From an uncultured Alphaproteobacteria bacterium (GTDB taxonomy: Bacteria; Pseudomonadota; Alphaproteobacteria; Rhizobiales; Beijerinckiaceae), in contig CALCZO010000142.1 of assembly GCA_937903315.1 (NCBI GenBank), positions 1 to 6,385 on the forward strand: a stretch of DNA of 6,385 nt, in the 5' to 3' direction. Below are positions 1-5,461 of the stretch, piece after piece. Below the pieces are notes generated by a model. That model ran no database searches, was not told the origin of the DNA, and saw nothing but the letters and a program-made list of their open reading frames with translations. The position numbers and the translations under genes were made by a program. How positions within the stretch are numbered: the stretch's first letter is position 1; every line of letters begins with the position of its first letter.

Positions 1-1137
1 CTGATCGGTGAAATCACACGGGCCGGAGGCGCCGTCATAGTTGACGGCCTTGCCCGCCGCGATGGCCTTCAGCCCGTCGAGCGCGTTCGTCACCTTCTCA
101 CCGCCCGAGGCCTGGCTGACCTTGCGGATCGCATCCTTGATGGCGGCGCCGCTGGCGTCCTTGGCCTGCGCGATGGCCATGACGATCAGGTTGATCTGGT
201 CGTAGACCTGCGTGGTGTAGGGGTCGGGGCTGGCAACGCCGATCTTGGCGACGAGCTGCTTGTGCGCGTCCGATCCTTCCGCCGGCGAGGGGGCGATGGT
301 GAAGATGCCTTCGGCGACATCCGCCGGCACGCCTTCCAGCAGCTTGGCGTTGACCGAATAGGCAAAGGCGATCTTCTTGCCGGTATATCCGGCCTTGAAC
401 ACGTCCTTGAGCAGCACGGTGGTATCGGGCGTGTAGCCGCCGAAGATCAGCGCGTCGGGCTTGGCCGCCAGCGCCTGATCGACTTCGGAGCGGTAGGACG
501 GCTTCTTGTCGTCATAGATCAGCCGCTCGGCCTTGCCGCCGCCCTTTTCGACCGCTGCCTTGATGTTGGCGAACTGGCTGTCGGCAAACGGGGTTTGCGG
601 GGTCAGGAAGAACACGGTCTTTGCACCCTGTTCGAGCGCGAATTCTCCGAACTTGCGACCCTGAAGCGTCGTGTTCGGCTGGGTGCGGATCAGATAGCCC
701 TGATGCGGCAGCAGCGTGATCGAATCGGCGCCCGAGACGGTGGCGAGGAAGGTCTTCGATTCCCAGCACAGCGGCGCAATCGCGGTGGTGACCGACGAGG
801 CCCAGGTTCCCATGATCGCCGAGACCTTGTCGACGTCGATCAGCTTGCGTGCAGCGCGCAGGCCGGCTTCGGGGTTGGTCTGGTCGTCTTCCGAAATCAG
901 CTCGATCTTGCGACCGATCACGCCGCCGGCGGCATTGACCTCATCGACGACGGCTTTGACCGCCTTGACCATCACCGGACCATAGGGGCCGCCGGCGCCG
1001 GTCAGAGGGGTCAGGGTGGCCAGCTTGATCGGCCCGGCCTGCGCCCGGACGATGCCAGGCAGGGCGAGGGAACCGGCAAGCGCGGAGGCGCCGGCCAGCA
1101 GGGTTCTGCGATGCAATGTGAAGCGCGTGTCCGTCAT
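1..1137 (-). CDS. Periplasmic substrate-binding protein of a branched-chain-amino-acid-type (HAAT) ABC importer, C-terminus cut off
   Basis: Translating the minus strand from the ATG at 1137 gives 379 uninterrupted residues that run off the left edge, so the C-terminus and stop are missing. Residues 1-34 look like a secretion signal with a twin-arginine stretch (HRRTLLAGA, residues 9-17), a hydrophobic core and a probable cleavage after VRA (30-32). The mature part begins with IKLATLTPLTG and continues with NAAGGVIGRKIELISEDDQ (residues 68-86), typical of the Leu/Ile/Val-binding Peripla_BP_6 fold; DQTNPEAGLRAARKLI follows. The family captures a small ligand in the periplasm and hands it to the permeases. 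The start is supported by AAGGA eight bases upstream. It lies 64 bases after livF, a gap with no clear terminator, so it is probably the fourth gene of the tetR-livG-livF operon. Cysteines at 124 and 374 might form a disulfide. The ligand is unknown: amino acids, amides, urea or aromatic acids are all possible in this family. Confidence 0.92.
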   Translation of the reverse strand, partial: MTDTRFTLHRRTLLAGASALAGSLALPGIVRAQAGPIKLATLTPLTGAGGPYGPVMVKAVKAVVDEVNAAGGVIGRKIELISEDDQTNPEAGLRAARKLIDVDKVSAIMGTWASSVTTAIAPLCWESKTFLATVSGADSITLLPHQGYLIRTQPNTTLQGRKFGEFALEQGAKTVFFLTPQTPFADSQFANIKAAVEKGGGKAERLIYDDKKPSYRSEVDQALAAKPDALIFGGYTPDTTVLLKDVFKAGYTGKKIAFAYSVNAKLLEGVPADVAEGIFTIAPSPAEGSDAHKQLVAKIGVASPDPYTTQVYDQINLIVMAIAQAKDASGAAIKDAIRKVSQASGGEKVTNALDGLKAIAAGKAVNYDGASGPCDFTDQ

Positions 1138-1145
1138 GGGTCTTG

Positions 1146-1150
1146 TCCTT
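1146..1150 (-). promoter_or_regulatory. Ribosome binding site of the binding-protein gene
   Basis: AAGGA on the minus strand, eight bases before the ATG at 1137. It fixes the start of the binding protein just before its signal peptide. Confidence 0.6.
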
Positions 1151-1201
1151 GCTGTGAGAGGCGTTGGCATCATTTCAGGCAGGCACGGCGGCAGCGGAAG
1201 A

Positions 1202-1909
1202 TTACCCGCCGAGAAACAGGCGTCGGATGTCAGGATCGCGGGCCAGCGCCGGTCCCTCGCCCTCGCGGGCGTTGCGGCCGGCGACCAGCACGTAGGCTCG
1301 GGACGAAATATCGAGCGCTTCGAGCGCATGCTGCTCAACCATCAGGATCGGCATGCCGCCGCGGTTGAGCGCGATGATCGCATCGAACAGCTCGTCTGCC
1401 GCCTTGGGCGACAGGCCGGCGGTCGGCTCATCGAGCAGCATCAGCCTGGGCGCGGTCATCAGCCCCATCGCCATGGCGAGAATCTGGCGCTGGCCGCCCG
1501 AAAGCGTACGGGCGAGCGCACCACGCTTGGCCGCCAGCATCGGATAACGGGCATAGAGATCGTCACTGCGACCGGTCGCAGCGGCAGGATCGAGAAAGGC
1601 GCTGATGGAGAGGTTTTCGGCCACCGTCAGCGTGCCAAAAACGTTGCGCTCCTGCGGCACGAAGGCGATGCCGGCGCGGGCGCGGGTCAACGCGTCGGTT
1701 CCGGCCAGTTCACCCCCCGCGAACATGATCGAGCCCGATTGAAGCGCCAGAAGCCCGGCAATCGCTTTCAGCAGCGTCGACTTGCCGGCCCCGTTGGGTC
1801 CGATGATCGAGACAATCTCACCCGGCTCGACGCGGATCGAGGTTCCCTTGAGGATCTGTTCCTCGCGGGAGTAGCCGGCAACCGCGCCGCTGACCGAGAG
1901 CACCGTCAA
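1202..1909 (-). CDS. livF: LivF-type ATPase of a HAAT-family ABC importer (TTG start)
   Basis: This is a 235-residue ABC ATPase, the usual LivF length. It powers import at the cytoplasmic face of the permeases, paired with LivG. Walker A is GPNGAGKST (37-45), the Q-loop is VPQERNVF (84-91), the signature is LSGGQRQ (136-142), Walker B is LMLLDEP (156-162) with catalytic Glu161, and the switch His is His194 in VEQHALEAL. VPQERNVFGTLTVAENL and DEPTAGLSP are typical of LivF rather than LivG. The reading frame is open back to an ATG at 2017, but that start would put 36 unrelated residues inside livG. I chose the TTG at 1909: it overlaps the livG stop (TTGA) and has GGGAGG five bases upstream. A GTG at 1903 is a weaker alternative. 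The TTG may lower translation relative to livG. Specificity comes from the binding protein and permeases, so the name does not prove a leucine transporter. Confidence 0.95.
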   Translation of the reverse strand: MTVLSVSGAVAGYSREEQILKGTSIRVEPGEIVSIIGPNGAGKSTLLKAIAGLLALQSGSIMFAGGELAGTDALTRARAGIAFVPQERNVFGTLTVAENLSISAFLDPAAATGRSDDLYARYPMLAAKRGALARTLSGGQRQILAMAMGLMTAPRLMLLDEPTAGLSPKAADELFDAIIALNRGGMPILMVEQHALEALDISSRAYVLVAGRNAREGEGPALARDPDIRRLFLGG

Positions 1910-2670
1910 TGCCGCCTCCCGAGATAGGCTTCCTGCACGGCAGGGTTTGCGGCAACTGCCTCGAAACGACCCTCGGCCAGAACCGCGCCTTCCGCCATCA
2001 CGATCACCGGATCGCACAGCCGGCGGATCAGCGCCATGTCATGTTCGATGAGCAGGATGGTGATCCCTTCGCGATTGATCGCGGTCAGATGATCGCCGAT
2101 CTCGCCCGCCAGCGTCGGGTTTACCCCGGCCATCGGCTCGTCGAGCAGGATCATCCGTGGTCGCGACATCAGCGCCCGGCCGATTTCGAGCAGCTTCTTC
2201 TGACCACCCGACAGGGCGGTGACGGGGTTGTCGATGACATGATCGAGCCGGAGGCGGCGGGCCACCGCCAGCGCGTCCTCAGCAAGTGCCGCCTCATGGT
2301 CTCGCACGGCTGCCGTTCCAGCCAGTGAGGGCCACAACCGGTCGCCCGGCTGGGCAGGGCCATGCAGCATCAGGTGCTGGAAGACCGTCAGCTTGGGAAA
2401 GCCGCGCGCAAGCTGGAAACTGCGGACCAGCCCGGCCCTGACCCGTGCATCGCTGGCGCTGCTGGTCTGGTCCCGGCCGTCGAACACGATGCGCCCGCGT
2501 TCCGCCGGATACAGGCCGGAGACGACGTTGAACAGCGTCGACTTGCCAGCACCGTTGGGGCCGATCAGCCCCGTAAACGAGCCCGCCCGCACGCTCATCG
2601 TGACATCGCGCAGCACGGGGACGCCGTAGAACCCGCGGGTCAGGTTCGAAAGGGTGAGCAGCGCGGTCAT
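1906..2670 (-). CDS. livG: LivG-type ATPase of a HAAT-family ABC importer
   Basis: This 254-residue ABC ATPase matches the usual LivG length. It hydrolyses ATP at the inner face of the membrane together with LivF. Walker A is GPNGAGKST (37-45), the Q-loop is RSFQLARGF (83-91), the signature is LSGGQKKLLEIGRALM (153-168), Walker B is MILLDEP (173-179) with Glu178, and the switch His is His210 in LLIEHDMALI. EPMAGVNP after Walker B and the C-terminal NPAVQEAYLG are hallmarks of LivG against LivF. The ATG start shares ATGA with the stop of the TetR gene. Its own ribosome binding site is weak (GAG within the end of tetR), so translation probably depends on coupling to tetR. The gene ends GRRH and its TGA overlaps the livF TTG. 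Assignment is firm for the family; the transported compound is not known. Confidence 0.95.
   Translation of the reverse strand: MTALLTLSNLTRGFYGVPVLRDVTMSVRAGSFTGLIGPNGAGKSTLFNVVSGLYPAERGRIVFDGRDQTSSASDARVRAGLVRSFQLARGFPKLTVFQHLMLHGPAQPGDRLWPSLAGTAAVRDHEAALAEDALAVARRLRLDHVIDNPVTALSGGQKKLLEIGRALMSRPRMILLDEPMAGVNPTLAGEIGDHLTAINREGITILLIEHDMALIRRLCDPVIVMAEGAVLAEGRFEAVAANPAVQEAYLGRRH
1915..1920 (-). promoter_or_regulatory. Ribosome binding site that decides the livF TTG start
   Basis: GGGAGG on the minus strand, within the last codons of livG and five bases from the TTG at 1909. No such site fits the upstream ATG at 2017, and the GTG at 1903 would be 11 bases away. Confidence 0.65.
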
Positions 2671-3326
2671 CGGCTGCGCTCGCGCATCGGGTGAACGCTT
2701 GCGCCCTGCACCTTGTCCATGCCGGCCAGCTGCATGGCGACCGACTGTTTCCAGAAGGCCAGAAGCCGGTCGTAGTAGGGCGGGTCATCGCGCACGATGG
2801 TCTGGGCGATCATGCCGCGCATCAGGCACAACGTGCCGTTCATCAGGGCCCGGACCTTTTCCGGGTCGGCCTGATAGCGCGCGGCGAGGCTGGTCCAGAT
2901 GCGATCGAGCGCGCCATGCCACTGGCTGACAACCGGCAGCAGGCGCTTGCGGAACAGGTCGTTGTGCCGTGCCTCGGGCAGGTATTCGAGCGTGACGTAG
3001 AACAGGCGGTTCGACATCATCGACCAGAGGTAGTCGATGATCTCGTCGGACGAGCCTTCGCGGGCGGCAAAAGCGTCGGTAAAGGTGCGCAACTCGTCGA
3101 TCACGCCGTGCAGCATGTGCTCGATGGCGCTGCTGACGAGATCCTCGCGGCTTTCGAAATGATGGGTCAGCGCGCCGCGCGAGACGCCGGCGGCTTCGGC
3201 GACATCATTGGTCGCGGTATGGGCCAGGCCCTTGTCGAACATCAGATCGACCGTTGCATTCAACAGGCGCGTGCGCGTCGCATCGGAGCGTTCCTTCTGC
3301 GAACGGCGGGGACGCGGGTGAAGCAT
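2667..3326 (-). CDS. TetR-family transcriptional regulator, first gene of the importer operon
   Basis: With the ATG at 3326 the protein has 219 residues, normal for TetR. An N-terminal basic stretch (RPRRSQKERSDATRTRLL, 5-22) leads into the TetR_N DNA-binding domain, with the helix-turn-helix around residues 37-57 (TATNDVAEAAGVSRGALTHHF) and the usual ESREDLV after it. The rest is a helical ligand-binding and dimerisation domain (about 65-205) with no family-specific motif I recognise. The frame is open to an ATG at 3425, but those extra 33 residues do not look like TetR and would place the probable operator inside the gene, so the shorter start is preferred; its ribosome binding site is poor. 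The stop overlaps livG by four bases (ATGA), so regulator and ATPases are co-transcribed. It likely represses its own operon and is released by the imported compound or a metabolite (inference). Confidence 0.9.
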   Translation of the reverse strand: MLHPRPRRSQKERSDATRTRLLNATVDLMFDKGLAHTATNDVAEAAGVSRGALTHHFESREDLVSSAIEHMLHGVIDELRTFTDAFAAREGSSDEIIDYLWSMMSNRLFYVTLEYLPEARHNDLFRKRLLPVVSQWHGALDRIWTSLAARYQADPEKVRALMNGTLCLMRGMIAQTIVRDDPPYYDRLLAFWKQSVAMQLAGMDKVQGASVHPMRERSR

Positions 3327-3360
3327 GGACGCTCGCTGTCGGGGGGAACCGATGGTCAGC

Positions 3361-3390
3361 CAACAAACGAACATGCGTGTTTGTTTGTTG
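3361..3390. promoter_or_regulatory. 30-bp imperfect palindrome, probable TetR operator
   Basis: The left arm CAACAAACGAACATG (3361-3375) and right arm CGTGTTTGTTTGTTG (3376-3390) are reverse complements at 13 of 15 positions, with no spacer. The two mismatched pairs are 3369/3382 and 3374/3377. It lies 34 bases upstream of the preferred tetR start and 119 bases upstream of msrB. It is clearly AT-richer than its surroundings. Length, symmetry and position fit a TetR dimer or dimer-pair site. It overlaps the TTGACA box at 3389-3394, so a bound regulator would block the tetR-liv promoter. Binding is inferred, not shown. Confidence 0.7.
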
Positions 3391-3394
3391 TCAA
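3366..3394 (-). promoter_or_regulatory. Possible promoter of the tetR-liv operon
   Basis: A perfect TTGACA -35 hexamer reads on the minus strand at 3394-3389. At a 17-base spacing the -10 position (3371-3366) reads TTCGTT, which is a poor match, so the promoter may be weak, activator-dependent or differently spaced. A transcript from here would start near 3359 and have a leader of about 33 bases before the ATG at 3326. The element overlaps the palindrome almost entirely. Confidence 0.35.
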
Positions 3395-3493
3395 GCGCCG
3401 TCTTGGTCTTTGGTCGCATGTCCACGACACGTCATAGGTGCCGCCGGGTTTACATCCCGCTATCGGGCCCCCATCTCTGGCAGGCAGGCGCGC

Positions 3494-3499
3494 AAGGAG
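3494..3499 (+). promoter_or_regulatory. Ribosome binding site of msrB
   Basis: AAGGAG ten bases before the ATG at 3510. It supports that start over the upstream in-frame GTG at 3438, which would add 24 residues unlike the family. Confidence 0.6.
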
Positions 3500-3509
3500 A
3501 GGGAGAGCC

Positions 3510-3959
3510 ATGACCCGTTATGCAAAGACACCGGACGCACTCGCCCGGTTGAACCCCGAGCAGTATCGCGTCACGCAGCAGAACGGTACCGAACGGCCGT
3601 TCACCGGCGAATATACCGACACCAAGGCACCGGGTCTCTATGTCGATGTCGTGTCTGGCGAGCCGCTCTTCACGTCGGCCGACAAGTTCGATTCCGGCTG
3701 TGGCTGGCCGAGTTTTTCCCGCCCGGTCGATGAGGCTCACGTCGTCGAGAAACGCGATGCCAGCCACGGCATGATCCGCACCGAGGTGCGCTCCGCCCAT
3801 GGTGACAGCCACCTTGGCCATGTGTTTCCTGATGGCCCGCGCGAGCGGGGAGGGTTGCGCTACTGTATCAATTCGGCTTCGCTGCGGTTCATCCCGCGTG
3901 AGCGGATGGCCGAGGAGGGCTACGGCGACTGGCTCGACAGGGTGGAGGACGGACAATGA
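3510..3959 (+). CDS. msrB: Peptide-methionine (R)-S-oxide reductase MsrB, zinc-less form
   Basis: The 149-residue protein is a complete single-domain MsrB. It reduces the R diastereomer of methionine sulfoxide in proteins, with thioredoxin usually regenerating the enzyme. Key segments are YVDVVSGEPLF (44-54), SGCGWPSF (62-69), SHGMIRTEVRS (85-95), HLGHVFPDGP (101-110) and RYCINSASLRF (117-127). The catalytic Cys is Cys119 and the likely resolving Cys is Cys64. The two CxxC pairs that hold zinc in many MsrBs, such as the E. coli enzyme, are absent: VSGE and AHGD occupy those places. This resembles the MsrB domain of Neisseria PilB as I remember it. There is no signal peptide, so it should be cytoplasmic. 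The gene is transcribed away from tetR and its end overlaps msrA (ATGA). I see no convincing promoter in 3391-3493; TTGGTC (3410) and CATAGG (3433), 17 bases apart, are a weak possibility. Confidence 0.95.
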   Translation: MTRYAKTPDALARLNPEQYRVTQQNGTERPFTGEYTDTKAPGLYVDVVSGEPLFTSADKFDSGCGWPSFSRPVDEAHVVEKRDASHGMIRTEVRSAHGDSHLGHVFPDGPRERGGLRYCINSASLRFIPRERMAEEGYGDWLDRVEDGQ

Positions 3960-4456
3960 GCGAACGGGCAGTTCTGGCCGGCGGCTGTTTCTGGGGCATG
4001 CAGGATCTGATCCGGCGGTTGCCGGGCGTGCTGTCAACCCGCGTCGGCTATACCGGCGGGGATGTGCGCTTTGCCACCTATCGCAACCACGGCAGCCATG
4101 CGGAGGCAATCGAGATTGTTTTCGATCCGGCCGTGATCAGCTACCGGCGCATTCTTGAGTATTTCTTCCAGATCCATGATCCGACCACGCCCAACCGGCA
4201 GGGCAACGATCATGGCCCGTCCTACCGGTCGGCGATCTACTATACCTCGCCGGCCCAGCATGACATGGCGCTTGAAACGATCCGCGATGTCGAGGCGTCC
4301 GGCCTGTGGCCGGGCAGGGTGGTGACGGAGGTTGCCCCGGCGGGAGACTTCTGGGAAGCCGAGCCCGAGCATCAGGATTATCTCGAACGGATGCCCAACG
4401 GATATACCTGCCATTTCCCGCGACCGGGCTGGGTGTTGCCGAAGGCACCGCGCTGA
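3956..4456 (+). CDS. msrA: Peptide-methionine (S)-S-oxide reductase MsrA
   Basis: The 166-residue protein is a complete, short MsrA that reduces the S diastereomer of methionine sulfoxide, free or in proteins, complementing MsrB. The catalytic motif GCFWG is at residues 10-14 with nucleophile Cys11. Other active-site segments are GYTGG (31-35), NHGSHAEAI (44-52, with Glu50 in the substrate pocket), HDPTTPNRQGNDHGPSYRS (74-92, with Asp85 and Tyr90) and GDFWEAEPEHQDYL (130-143). The resolving Cys is probably Cys152 in NGYTCHFPRPGW. The two-Cys layout and NHG.HAEA variant resemble the actinobacterial M. tuberculosis type as I remember it, rather than the longer E. coli enzyme. It has no signal peptide, so it is cytoplasmic. 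The ATG overlaps the msrB stop and GGAGGA lies six bases upstream, inside msrB, so the pair is translationally coupled. Confidence 0.96.
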   Translation: MSERAVLAGGCFWGMQDLIRRLPGVLSTRVGYTGGDVRFATYRNHGSHAEAIEIVFDPAVISYRRILEYFFQIHDPTTPNRQGNDHGPSYRSAIYYTSPAQHDMALETIRDVEASGLWPGRVVTEVAPAGDFWEAEPEHQDYLERMPNGYTCHFPRPGWVLPKAPR

Positions 4457-4494
4457 AGGGGCTTGCAGGCGGCGGGCACGCCCCGCTACCCTTT

Positions 4495-4526
4495 GCCGGG
4501 CGGCAGGTGTCGCCGCCGGCGGAGGA
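4495..4526 (+). promoter_or_regulatory. GC-rich hairpin abutting the ribosome binding site of the lyase gene
   Basis: Left arm GCCGGGCGGC (4495-4504) pairs with right arm GCCGCCGGC (4512-4520) through nine G-C pairs with one bulged G (4500) and a seven-base loop, AGGTGTC. The right arm ends exactly where the ribosome binding site GGAGGA (4521-4526) begins; that site is nine bases before the ATG at 4536. The stem might hinder ribosome loading, stabilise the message, or be a by-product of local GC richness. It is not followed by a T-run, so it is not a normal intrinsic terminator. Confidence 0.4.
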
Positions 4527-4535
4527 CCACAGTCG

Positions 4536-5420
4536 ATGCGCACCCATGACTTTCACGGCGTCTTCCCCTATCTCGTCTCGCCGGTCGATGAGGCGGGCAA
4601 GGTCAAGGACAGGGTGCTGGCGCGACTGTGTGACGATCTCATCAGGGCCGGCGTGCATGGACTGACGCCGCTCGGATCGACGGGCGAGTTTGCCTATCTC
4701 GACATGGCGCAGAAGACCCGCATCGTCGAGGTGGTGGTGGAGGCGGCGGCGGGCCGTGTGCCGGTGGTCGCCGGGGTTGCGGCAACGACGACCGCCGATG
4801 CGGTGCGTCAGGCCGAAACCTTCTCTGCGATCGGGGCGGATGGCATTCTGGGCGTGCTCGAAGCCTATTTCCCGCTCGAGGACGCGCAGATCTACGAGTA
4901 CTTCGCCGCGATTGCCGGCGCGAGCGACCTGCCGGTGGTGCTCTATACCAACCCCAGCTTCCAGCGTGCCGATCTCAGCCTGCCGGTGATCGACCGGCTT
5001 TCGGCGCTGGAGACGGTGCGGTATCTCAAGGACGCGTCGTCCAACACCGGACGGTTGCTGTCGATCATGAACCGCTGTGGCGAACGGATGAAGATCTTCT
5101 CGGCCTCGGCACATATCCCGGCGGCCGTGATGCTGATCGGCGGGGTTGGCTGGATGGCCGGACCGGCCTGTGTTGCCCCGCGCCAGAGCGTCGAGCTGTA
5201 TGACCTCTGCCGCGCTGGGCGATGGGCCGAGGCGATGGTTCTGCAACGCCGGCTGTGGCAGCTCAATCAGGCGTTCCAGAAGTACAACCTGGCCGCCTGC
5301 ATCAAGGGCGGGCTGGAATTGCAGGGCTACGAAGTCGGCGCGCCGATGTTGCCGCAACAGGCGCTGAGCGAGGCAGGCAAGGCCGACCTCGCCCGCGTTT
5401 TCGCCGAACTCGGGATCTGA
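4536..5420 (+). CDS. Schiff-base lyase/aldolase of the dihydrodipicolinate synthase / N-acetylneuraminate lyase family
   Basis: The 294-residue protein is a full-length (beta/alpha)8-barrel class I aldolase, normal length for the family. These enzymes form a Schiff base between an active-site lysine and a 2-oxo acid and then catalyse aldol cleavage, condensation or dehydration. The Schiff-base lysine is Lys165 in VRYLKDASSNTG (161-172), the catalytic Tyr is Tyr137 in LYTNPSF, and the carboxylate-binding loop is GSTGE (47-51). FPYLVSPVDEAGKV near the N-terminus is also typical. True DapA enzymes usually carry GTTGE and an Arg after YNVPS that binds aspartate semialdehyde. Here the sequence reads YTNPSFQRADL, so lysine biosynthesis is unlikely and the substrate is open (a sugar-acid or hydroxy-oxo-acid lyase or dehydratase). 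The frame extends upstream to 4332, but the ATG at 4536 has GGAGGA nine bases before it and matches the family start. It lies 79 bases after msrA and could be co-transcribed. Confidence 0.88.
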   Translation: MRTHDFHGVFPYLVSPVDEAGKVKDRVLARLCDDLIRAGVHGLTPLGSTGEFAYLDMAQKTRIVEVVVEAAAGRVPVVAGVAATTTADAVRQAETFSAIGADGILGVLEAYFPLEDAQIYEYFAAIAGASDLPVVLYTNPSFQRADLSLPVIDRLSALETVRYLKDASSNTGRLLSIMNRCGERMKIFSASAHIPAAVMLIGGVGWMAGPACVAPRQSVELYDLCRAGRWAEAMVLQRRLWQLNQAFQKYNLAACIKGGLELQGYEVGAPMLPQQALSEAGKADLARVFAELGI

Positions 5421-5461
5421 ACCGGCAGAACAGGCCCTGTCCGTCCGGAGCCGAATTCCGG

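Noticed and set aside
1138..1201. Separate promoter or terminator between livF and the binding-protein gene
   Set aside because: The 64 bases hold a ribosome binding site but no convincing -35/-10 pair or hairpin.
262..1368. 368-residue open frame on the plus strand
   Set aside because: It lies antisense to the binding protein and to the end of livF, is rich in Arg and Gly, has no recognisable domain, and is explained by the codon bias of GC-rich DNA.
3327..3425. Longer N-terminus of the TetR protein from the ATG at 3425
   Set aside because: The extra 33 residues are unlike TetR proteins and would be encoded by the palindrome and probable promoter. The start at 3326 gives a normal length.
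4472..4486. Terminator after msrA (stem GCGGG with CCCGC)
   Set aside because: It has five pairs with a five-base loop, followed by TACCCTTTG rather than a T-run. It is too weak to call, so read-through to the lyase remains possible.
4137..5357. 406-residue open frame on the minus strand
   Set aside because: It is antisense to msrA and the lyase, whose catalytic motifs are unmistakable. Its translation is Arg/His-rich and low in complexity.
5430..5461. Terminator between the convergent genes (stem CCGGA 5445-5449 with TCCGG 5457-5461, and the short palindrome ACAGGCCCTGT at 5430-5440)
   Set aside because: The stems are only four or five pairs and neither strand has a T-run after them, so an intrinsic terminator cannot be supported.
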